From the NCBI RefSeq assembly GCF_026914265.1, contig NC_069125.1, positions 70,262,046 to 70,326,045 on the forward strand: DNA of 64,000 bases. Reading direction: 5' to 3'. Under the pieces are notes generated by a model, which had not been told where the DNA came from, searched no databases, and saw nothing but the letters and a program-made list of their open reading frames with translations. The translations under genes were made by a program, and so were the position numbers. Shown in pieces: positions 23,301-33,000 of the stretch; positions within the stretch are counted from its first letter, which is position 1; every line of letters starts with the position of its first letter. The stretch is from Mya arenaria (taxonomy: Eukaryota; Mollusca; Bivalvia; Myida; Myidae).

Positions 23301-23407
23301 ACTGCAGCTTTTAATTTTAAGGACAAGTTGTTTTTTCTAAATTTCTGTACCATAATATTGCATCTTCTCTATTAACAGAGGGCCAGCCAAACTATAGACT
23401 CCAGTGA
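17302..23407 (+). CDS. ZBP1-like protein: two winged-helix (Z-alpha type) domains plus C-terminal RHIM
   Basis: Nine coding exons join in phase: 17302-17326, 17635-17829, 18199-18276, 18520-18645, 18978-19049, 19638-19826, 21612-21719, 22857-23000 and 23379-23407, giving 321 residues. Residues ~10-68 are a winged-helix-like domain. Residues ~166-224 fit Z-alpha: N201, Y205 and W221 match the Z-nucleic-acid contacting Asn, Tyr and Trp of ADAR1 Z-alpha, within VNRYLYCLEKKG and a late EW wing. A Ser/Thr tract (about 243-263) and a Cys/His-rich segment (271-297) lead to IQVGDNNAM (298-306), a full RHIM core. This is the ZBP1 plan: sense Z-form nucleic acid, then signal by RHIM amyloid contacts. 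Every intron is phase 1. The exon holding the start is open upstream (the acceptor ends at 17286), so extra N-terminal coding exons are possible. AATAAA lies at 23469-23474. Confidence 0.85.
17635..17829 (+). other. Exon for winged-helix domain 1 (degenerate Z-alpha)
   Basis: It encodes residues 9-73. The pattern IIFTALSTEHVPLSLDEI, then KRRTATQNVLNTF and INQKYIL, follows the helix-strand-helix-helix-wing order of a Z-alpha fold. The recognition-helix Asn is kept (N46), but the Tyr position holds Asn (N49) and the wing Trp is not evident. Binding to Z-form nucleic acid is therefore doubtful. Confidence 0.6.
19070..19530. repeat. Three diverged ~160-bp tandem units
   Basis: Units near 19075, 19234 and 19405 share GGGAAATTGTGCACTG-like, GACATTTCACT-like, CTTGACC-like and AATGGTCTGAAAAATATT-like blocks. 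They lie in the intron before the Z-alpha exon. They are non-coding; the short open frames over them are chance. Confidence 0.55.
19638..19826 (+). other. Exon for the Z-alpha domain
   Basis: One symmetric phase 1-1 exon encodes the whole domain (residues 166-228). Residues DILQSINDFM form helix 1, LKAKDIAQGTKLG helix 2, and RTSVNRYLYCLEKKG the recognition helix with N201 and Y205. ILTV and EWTFS form the wing with W221. In place of the Pro pair usual before the wing Trp there is KRE, a small departure. Confidence 0.85.
20690..20960. repeat. Dispersed mollusc-type intronic repeat
   Basis: The sequence GCAGGTTGGTCATGACCAGA followed by GATCAGTAGGTCAAAAGTTGG has the look of the tandemly iterated AGGTCA-rich repeats seen elsewhere in this window. 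Only one unit is present. The intron 19827-21611 shows no further exon. Confidence 0.35.
22857..23000 (+). other. Exon for the Cys/His-rich segment and RHIM
   Basis: It encodes residues 265-312. CPCPNAGPRCTHNH is followed by a His-rich run (HQHIHKHEHH) and then IQVGDNNAM, coded at 22955-22981. The RHIM consensus is I/V-Q-I/V/L-G-x-x-N-x-(hydrophobic); every position fits. The D-N-N after the core recalls human RIPK3. Confidence 0.85.
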
Positions 23408-24590
23408 GCCCAGCAACAAGCTCCAGTGGAGCAAAACTGTGAATCTGTGATTGTATTGATTGTTTGAAAATAAAGCCATATTCTGCTAAATTACTAACAT
23501 ACATGTATGTGTGAGCCTCTAAGGCATGTTCAGATGAATTAATAGCTCATTTATCATTATCTGGAAGAAAAGATACATGGTAACAGATTTGCTTAAAACA
23601 ATCCTAGAATGAATCTGCAATACAATGTGTGGGGTTAGTACCAGACGGTATCAAAACCTTAGATATTTTTATCACTTGGTACATTCTGGGATTAACCCCA
23701 CAAATTATGTTTCGCAATTACCATTGTGTTAGAATGCATGTTCATGTTTCTGTACATGTAATGTACTTCATCATTTAATAGGTTTTGTTTGTTACTGTCC
23801 AACAGTTATTGTTATCTGCTAAGAATGACCTTTGTGTACACCCTGTAATACTTAGTATTGCTCATTTGCCTGAAGTATTGTTCAAGTCTTTCCTTTGTAG
23901 AAGCATGATTTCATGCTCTGACACTTGGAAATTTTTATATAAATCCACATCATTTAATCAGAACATGTGTTCATCATGATTTGATCTTGTATTATATTTT
24001 TCTTTTTATTTACATATACTGCATGGAATAGAAAAACAAACATTATTTATGAAGTTGATTTTACAGGCTTTGGTTTTATCTTCCATTAGTGATAATGCCA
24101 GTGATATGTTTGTGAATAAAATATTTTTATCATGGAGGCTTTATCGTTTATCAGATTTTATGCTAGATACTAAGTGACTCCAGTCACTCCAGTGTAATGT
24201 CTGGTTTCAGTATGAAAACACAGGACTCTGACCTAAAGGAGAGGGCGCTTTTTACTTGGCAAGAGATGCAGCCAAAGAGCTCTGAAAATCTGACACACAG
24301 AAATACAAGGGCACCGTATCCAAAAGTCTTTTGCTTTTCTCAATCAGTCAGTAAATGGGGCATTGCTCAGTGAATACTTAAGTCAGAGTAATTGGACTTT
24401 ATATATAGGTAATGGCATCTGTTACATGTTAAAATGTTTGATGGAATGTGTGTCACCGGCACTAAATGTATAACACCAATTTTTTTCTTTTTTCTCTTGA
24501 CAAAGGAACCCCTTCACATTGGTACTTTTTATAAAATAAGTTGAGATATTTTAACTTATCTTTATTTACAATATACAAATTATAGTTAAA
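23408..24590. other. 3' UTR and intergenic region, no gene seen
   Basis: The polyadenylation signal AATAAA of the Z-alpha/RHIM gene lies at 23469-23474, 62 bases after the stop. The rest is AT-rich, with no supported exon or RNA gene. Confidence 0.6.
23469..23474 (+). promoter_or_regulatory. Polyadenylation signal AATAAA of the Z-alpha/RHIM gene
   Basis: A canonical hexamer 62 bases past the stop codon in TGAAAATAAAGCC. It supports 23405-23407 as the true gene end. Confidence 0.7.
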
Positions 24591-26417
24591 CAAGAGCTGT
24601 CACAGTATGTGACGAATGCCCCCGAATGTGACATTGACCTACGAACAAGGTCAGTACGTGAAAAGTTGATCTTGCCTTTACGTGTCAAATACATATGGCA
24701 AGTTATTTTAAATTGCCTCTGAACATAAAAAAATACCACCAATACTTGACAACCTACACTGTTATGTCCTTATATTCAGAATTCCCTTGTGAATAAACAC
24801 TTAGTGTATCTTTCACCTTAGAGGTAGGGACATGGGTCTTGCACACGACACGTTGTCTTCGTATGTGGAACACATGTAGCAAGTGATTTTAAAATCTGTC
24901 CATACAAGGGAAAGTAACAGCCCTGACACAACAACCTATACTCTATGTCCTTATATGCAGCACTCCATTGTGAATAAACACTAAATGTGACTTTGACCTT
25001 TGAGGTAGGGACACGGGTCTTGCACGCGACACGTCGTCTTGGTATGTGGAACACATGTGGCAAGTTTTTTTAAAATCTGTCCATACAAGGGAAAGTTACA
25101 GCCCGGACACGACAACCTATACTCTATGTCCTTATATGCAGCACTCCATTATGATTAAACACTATGTGTGACCTTGACCTTTGAGGCAGGGACACGGGTC
25201 TTGCACACGACACGTCGTCTTGGTATGTGGAACACATGTGGCAAGTTATTTTAAAATCTGTCCATACAAGAGAAAGTTACAGCCTGGACACGACAACCTA
25301 TACTCTATGTCCTTATATGCAGCACTCCATTGTGAATAAACACTAAGTGTGACCTTGACCTTTGAGGTAGGGACACTGGTCTTGCAGGCGACACGTCGTC
25401 TTGGTATGTGGAACACATGTGGCAAGTTATTTTAAAATCTGTCCATAGAAGGGAAAGTTACAGGCCGGACACGACAACCTATACTTGTAGTTATATGCAG
25501 CACTCCATTGTAAATAAACTCTAAGTGTGACCTTGACCTTTGAGGTAGGGACACGGGTTTTGCATGCGACACGTCGTCTTGGTATGTGGAACACATTTGG
25601 CAAGTTGTTTTAAAATCTGTCCATACAAGGGAAAGTTACAGCCCGGACACGACAACCTATACTCTATGTCCTTATATGCAGCACTCCATTGTAAATAAAC
25701 ACTAAGTGTGACCTTGACCTTTGAGGTAGGGACACGGGTCTTGCATGCGACACGTCGTCTTGGTATGTGGAACACATGTGGCAAGTTATTTTAAAATCTG
25801 TCCATACAAGAGAAAGTTACAGCCCGGACACGACAACCTATACTCTATGTCCTTATATGCAGCACTCCATTGTGAATAAACAGTAAGTGTGACCTTGACC
25901 TTTGAGGTAGGGACACGGGTCTTGCACGCGACACGTCGTCTTGGTATGTGGAACACATGTGGCAAGTTATTTTAAAATCTGTCCATACAAGGGAAAGTTA
26001 CAGCCCGGACACAACAACCTGTACTCTATGTCCTTATATGCAGCACTCCATTGTGAATAAACACTAAGTGTGACCTTGACCTTTGAGGTAGGGACACGGG
26101 TCTTGCACGCGACACGTCGACTTGGTATGTGGTACACATGTGGCAAGTTATTTTAAAATCTGTCCATACAAGAGAAAGTTACAGCCCGGACACAACAACC
26201 TATACTCTATGTCCTTATATGCAGCACTCCATTGTGAATAAACACTAAGTGTGACCTTGACCTTTGAGGTAGGGACACGAGTCTTGCACGCCACACGTCG
26301 TCTTGGTATGTGGAACACATGTGGCAAGTTATTTTAAAATCTGTCCATACAAGGGAAAGTTACAGAGCCGGACGGACGGACGGTGCGATTTTAATATGCC
26401 CACCTTTGGGGGCATAA
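24591..26417. mobile_element. Element with ~8-9 tandem ~182-bp units
   Basis: It starts with CAAGAGCTGTCACAG and a GAATGCCCCCGAA motif, and ends with (GGAC)n, CCACCTTTGGGGGCATAA. The GCCCCC/GGGGGC motifs at the two ends are inverted, like terminal repeats. Between them, 8-9 units carry GTGACCTTGACCTTTGAGG, GACACGTCGTCTTGG, GGAACACATGTGGCAAG and TATATGCAGCACTCC at about 182-bp spacing, with high identity in the central units. It is non-coding; minus-strand open frames here only read the repeat. The sister at 28731-29650 has the same head and tail with fewer units. Confidence 0.8.
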
Positions 26418-27003
26418 AAATATGTCATAAACAAAACATTCAAAACATTTTTACACGAAATACAAGTATATGCCCTGTAAAGCTCAACAGACTTTCCATG
26501 ATGAGGAAAGTATTAGCAGGTGAATCTGTTTAGATCATGAAAAAAGTCTTGTACTACAACTTTAAATGATTTAACTTGTCCATAAAATACCACACCAATT
26601 CCTATACATCAGTGTAATTTAACACAGGTTGAGCTTCACAATTTTGCATCAGAACACAAGATTTGTTTCTAAATGTATTTAGTGTAAAACAAAAGATATG
26701 GTTTCATAATCTTGACAGTACATGATTTGATTTTTTTCTTTAAAGCGTCTGAGATTGCCACGGAAGATTTCTTTTATATTGCACTTCACATCTGCTGCGG
26801 TATATTTGTGATTTTTTACAATGAGCCCTATAATTTCTTCTAACTTGAAGAACATTTTTGCCATTGCACTTGGATACAAAATAAAGTGTATCCTTTGAAC
26901 AGTATAGCACTCGGTGGAGCATCTCCATGCTGGCATTGAGATCCATCACAGAATCATTCAGTGTTCACACATAGACCATTGTACATCTCATAAGCAGTCA
27001 GGT
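26418..27003 (-). other. Probable MED19 3' UTR and intergenic
   Basis: This follows the MED19 stop on the minus strand. There are no supported exons; the short minus-strand open frames near 26679-26949 have no recognised features. The stretch is AT-rich, with no clear repeat. Confidence 0.4.
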
Positions 27004-30000
27004 TCATGATGCTGGATCTGTAACAGTGAAAATATGGCATTTTATATTGTGTGGCAAAAATCAAAACAAGAGTGGTGCATGATACAACCTGCTCAACAGT
27101 TCATGCTTCATTTGAAGACTGCTAAAGACTAATTTTTCAAGAGACAAAGGCCGTGAACTCATAACCTTCTTCAGAGACCTGCCCATCACCTCTTATTTAA
27201 ATATCAAATGCATATAGCATTAAATTTGATTTTTTTTTAGAAACAGTAACCTTGACCTTAGGGGTCCCAAACACAATCCCATGAAAGGTATCCATATACT
27301 CATCCTTTATTTCAAGTTTGGACACTAAATGTCAATCTTTACTATAGTTATCCAGTTTCACACTGCACGCTGGCCCGCCCGCCCAAACAACGACGTACAT
27401 CATTCTAAATACCAGGTTTCACCATGTAAAATCCTGGTTATTAAATCAAGCTGATACTGAGATGTATGCATAATTGTGGTTAGTGGTTAATCAAGCTTAA
27501 ATAGTTCATAACAATATTCACCAGCCAAACATTTTCAATATAAAACATTCATGAAAACAGATTTACACATGATGAAATAGCTGAGTTTAACTATTGCATT
27601 TTCAACAAAACAAGATTAACAAATTCAAAGCACTAAAAGGACATCCATCCTCCAACACAAGTTCACATACCTTCATCTTTCTCCCTGCCCTTCTTTTTCT
27701 TCTTCTTGTTCCTCTTCTTGCTATCTTTCTTCTCCTTCTCCTTGCTGCTCTCCTCTGCACTCTTCCCGCCCTTCTTGTGCTTTGCGGGCTTCTCGTGTGA
27801 CCCACCATCAGCATTATCTGCAGGATGGAACAATTTATTCAGTTTTGCACCACAAGCTGATGCCATTTAGCATAATAAATCGGTAATTATTAATGCCAGA
27901 GTTATGGGCCTTGCTACACACACACCAATGTATCTGGCAACATATTTTGCTATTGTATCTGGCAACATATGTTCCTATTATATCTGGCAAAATATGCATC
28001 TATTGTTTCTGGCAACATTTGTACCAAGTTTCATTTGAATACTGTCAATATTTTTAGCTAATGTTAAAGTAATACTGTAATACATGAACAAGTTGCAACC
28101 CAGACGAGCCAAAATATAAAGACTTGACCAATGAGGAGTTTTTACCATTAAGTGTGACCTTGAAATTTGACTTACCGACATGGGTCTTGCACATGTCAGG
28201 AAGTCATGGTATTTCATTAATCATCTGACTTCCTAAAAGCATGACCGAGTTACAGCCCAGAAAAGCCTAAATACTCGCAATTTTGACTAATGAATTTTGA
28301 TGTGACCTTGAACTAAAGACATCTTACTAGTCTTGCTAGTGACAGACCGTCTTCTTTTGGTAAACATTTGTGGCTAGTTATTTCCAATCCCCTTAATTAT
28401 GGCCATGTTAGAGCGAATTCCCATCTGTCAAGCACTTCTGCCCAATGACGTACACCATTCTATTAACTGTATGCATGAAAATTCATAAATCCTTTTAATT
28501 CCTGTCTTACCGGCTGATTCAGGAATGCTACCATTAGCTGTAGACTCTCGTTTCCGTTTGTGTTTGTGTTTCTTCTTCGTGGGCATCTGACTCATGAACT
28601 TATACTGCTCCGGTAACTGGAACCAATACATGTTAAATACAATGTGTAATATTGAATTTATGGACAAACCTGTATATCACACAACTGTGTTTCTAAACTG
28701 TTTTTTTTAAATAATTTTTAAATTAAAACAGCTGTCACAGTATGTGATGAATGCCCCCGAATGTGACATTGACCTATGAACAAGGTCAGTACATGAAAAG
28801 TTGATCTTGCCTTTACGTGTCAAATACATATGGCAAGTTATTTTAAATTGCCTCTGAACATAAAAAAATACCACCCATACTTGACAACCTACACTGTTAT
28901 GTCCTTATATTAAGAATTCCCTTGTGAATAAACACTTAGTGTATCTTTCACCTTAGAGGTAGGGACATGGGTCTTGCACACGACACGTTGTCTTGGTATG
29001 TGGAACACATGTAGCAAGTGATTTTAAAATCGGTCCATACAAGGGAAAGTAACAGCCCGGACACGACAACCGATACTCAATGTCCTTATATGCAGCACTC
29101 CATTGTGAATAAATACTAAGTGTGATCTTGACCTTTGAGGTAGGGACACGGGTCTTACACACGACACGTCTTCTTGGTATGTGGAACACATGTGGCAAGT
29201 TATTTTAAAATCTGTCCATACAAGAGAAAGTTACAGCCCGGACACGACAACCTATACTCTATGTCCTTATATGCAGCACTCCATTGTGAATAAACACTAA
29301 GTGTGACCTTGACCTTTGAGGTAGGGACACAGGTCTTGCACGCAACACGTCGTCTTGGTATGTGGAACACATGTGGCAAGTTATTTTAAAATATGTCCAT
29401 ACAAGAGAAAGTTACAGCCCGGACACGACAACCTATACTCTATGTCCTTATATGCAGCACTCCATTGTGAATAAACACTAAGTGTGACCTTGACCTTTGA
29501 GGTAGGGACACGAGTCTTGCACGCGACACGTCGTCTTAGTATGTGGAACACATGTGGCAAGTTATTTTAAAATCTGTCCATACAAGGGAAAGTTACAGAG
29601 CCGGACGGACGGACGGCGCGATTTTAATATGCCCACCTTTGGGGGCATAAGAAGAGCTACAGTGGTAAAAATAACAATCTTATTGTTTCAAAATGAAGTG
29701 TGAATCAGCTCTTGCTCAGTTACACAGTAATCAGGTCGTTTGTACATGAAGACAGTTATCAAGTAAATTTGTACATGTTAACTTTAACTGGGTATATTTG
29801 TACATGTACACTGTAATTTGGTATGTTTGTACATGTACACTGTAATTTGGTGTGTTTGTAAATGAACACTGTAATTTGGTATGTTTGCACATGTAGATAG
29901 TAATTGGGTATGTTTGTACATGTAGATAGTAATCCTGTTTGCTTGAACATGAAGGCAGTAATCAGGTATGTTTGTACTTGCACTGAGACACATTTTTACT

Positions 30001-33000
30001 TCAAACAATGTCTCAATCATTCGGAGCTCCTCGGCCATTTTTTTTTTCAAAAACAACCTCGGATGTATTTGGACGGTTTACATACTCAAAAAGTGGCACG
30101 TTTAAGTCCGCTGCAAGTAGATCGCGTAGTAATTTTATTAAGCAGTTAAACTTTATGACTTTACTCGTGGGCATCTTAATTTTGTTTACAATAACTCACT
30201 TCACTTACAATCAATTTAAACTAAGATCAATAAATACAACTCTAAAACAATACATTTAATTAATGATATAATTCAAAAAATTACGAACTACTTCAACTGA
30301 TGTACCGGCATACATCCGAGGTTGTTTTCGATAAAATGGCCGAGGAGTTCCGAATGTGTCTCAATAGGTATAATGTGTACATGTTTTTATAAGAAGAGAT
30401 CATCTGATGTTGCTTGAAGCAGGTAACATGTATGCATACCGGGCCAGGATGGAGTCTGAAACTGGCGAGGGCTGTGTTGGACAACAGGTTCATCTCCTTG
30501 CCAGTGATCGGAGGCTTCTCTATCAGGGAGTGCAAGGAACTGAAACAGTGAGATATAGCATTTTAAATTTTAATCATTATGAGGTGCAATGTTATTACTA
30601 TTAAAATGTTCTTTAGTTTCATAATGGCCAGGAAGGTATACATGGGCACTGCATGAACAACCAAACGTGTCCATTTTTCTACGTGAATAAAATATTATTA
30701 TGACATGTTAAAAGAAAAACTAAAAAAAGAAGACCTAAATGAAGGATATTTGCAAATATTACGCTGCCTTAGATTGAATTAAGGTGTTTAAACAAGAAAT
30801 TTATTGATAATAAATGGGCATCTATTGATCAAGGGCAACCCAAAACTGAAGTTTCATAAATGTAGGTCAAACTTACTGTAACTGGAGTTATTGAGTGGAC
30901 AAGACATGGTCTACTCTACTGATTGAAAGACCATCAGACATCTTTAGTCACATTCTTTGAAGGTGGCATTAATGTAAAGACTGAATTAAAAATCTAAAAT
31001 TGAATGTGATCAAAGGGCCACCTGTTATCTTGTATTCCGGGAGCATCAATATAGCCAGGGAGATGAGGCAGGAAAGAACTCAGCTCCTCTTTGCCTTTCT
31101 TGTTGCAAAACTTATTGTAGGTGTGTTCAAGGCCATGGTAGTCTATCAAGTTTGTACAGCCCGTCAACTCTGTCTTCTCTAGAATCACACCCAAATATAA
31201 CAATCAAATAACTTAACAAATCAAGAATTGTAAATGACGTAAAAGAGGAGAGTGAACAATGCTTCTAAATGGGCCAATTATTTGTTATATTCCTTCAATG
31301 TACTACAACATAATTCATAAATTATAATAAAGTTATAAAACAATAAATAACTACACAAAAAATAAACTGCACATAATAAATGTATAATATATACAAACAC
31401 AAAATTAAAGTGTGAAAAATCTGTGTGATTTGATAAACAAACCTCAACCATGAGAGACATGCTTAGCCCTTAGTTTAAACAATAACTTCAGTTTAAAAAG
31501 TATACATGTATTAATATTATTCAAGGATAACACATGAAATACTGAACAGACAAGAGAGCAGAAGATTATATAAAAAAATATTAAAGGGGGCGATACCCGG
31601 GATATTTTTTTAATAAACCCTATATTTTTAAATTGTTCTTTATTGTGCTCATATAAACATACTTGGGACACAAATTTCCTTGAACTACCCTCTAATACAG
31701 AGTACAATTTGATCGACTATGATGCAGTCACAATGGGAATTCAATCCAGAACCTCCAGCATCAGAAGCTAACACCCTTCCAATGAGCTCTCTTGGATATT
31801 TTATTAAATTCCCTTTATTTTCACTTCCACTTTGAGAAAATCCATTATCTTATAAAAGTGCACCACAGAACTAACGCTAACACTTGACTTTATAATACCT
31901 AAATTGAAAATGTAAGATAACAGGGTTTTTTTCTGTTTATCTTGAGAACAAAATAAAAATTTATTAATTTTGAATGTATCGGCGTTTGCGGATTTCGAGG
32001 TTAATTTTGTATCTGTTTATTTTCTGTATTTACAATATGTTGCCAATGGGCAACAATCGGAACACCTTGGAGATGGCCGAGTTGTAAGGATTATATTTAC
32101 GAGGTCTATCTCAAAGTTTGTCGGAGATGGCCAAGTTGTAATGATTAGGATAATATTTGTCTGTGTCAAATGAAGTTTCGTTTTATTTGAAAGGTAAATC
32201 CCGTGTTTTAATGCATTTAAAGATTGTTTTGTGAAAAATATCTTTCCTCTTACATGGTAACAAAATATTTATATAAACCTTAATTATCTATTTCAAACAT
32301 AAACTAATTCTCTAAATACAATTTCAATAATTTTCAAGACAACCCTGTTTTTGCACAAACCTGTTTAGACGTTAGGGATTAGAAGAATCATGTATAACAC
32401 GTCTACTATTTTCGACTACCTGATTTGCAAGCCATGTCCAGCACAAAGGGATGATGACTTGCAAAAACAATGGAAAATGGGTAAAAAAGTTTGATTTACA
32501 AAAATGAAATTCATCACGCCGAACAATATGGTTCCAACTAATGTTACATGACTCGATTCACAAGGGCCATATCTAAAGTGCGGTCTTTACAGCGGCCAAT
32601 ATAGAAAGCGTTGAAAAGTGCGGACGACATAAACAAAGAAGGGTTTCGAAAACTGCGGCCAATATAGACAAAGAAGGAATTTATTTGACAAATGCATTTA
32701 AGGTTGATTGACAAATGTGTGTTGATAATACAAAAATAAAATGAAATTGATAATGTATGGATAAAAAATCTTGGACTTTCAAATGAAGAAAAAAATCTTT
32801 TAAATGACCGATTTGGGAAATTAAACTCACAACATATTGATGCAGCAAATAAACTTTAAAAAAAACAATTTGGAAATAAAATTGGCGGTTTACAATTACC
32901 GGAAAAGGTGCCGATATACGACGATAACAAGAAGATATGGACCACAACCATTCCCCTGCAACAAACAGATGAAGAATTTTCCTGCCAAATTTACCGTACA

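Noticed and set aside
24818-25784. Minus-strand frames with repeated MPHVFHIPRRRVACKTR
   Set aside because: They are translations of the ~182-bp tandem units; frames recur with unit period.
27594-27800. Plus-strand Leu-rich frame resembling a membrane peptide
   Set aside because: Antisense of the Lys-rich MED19 exon 5 at 27671-27817; AAG/AAA codons read backwards give Leu/Phe.
29759-30056. Tyr/Thr/Asn-rich minus-strand frames
   Set aside because: Translations of the ~31-bp minisatellite.
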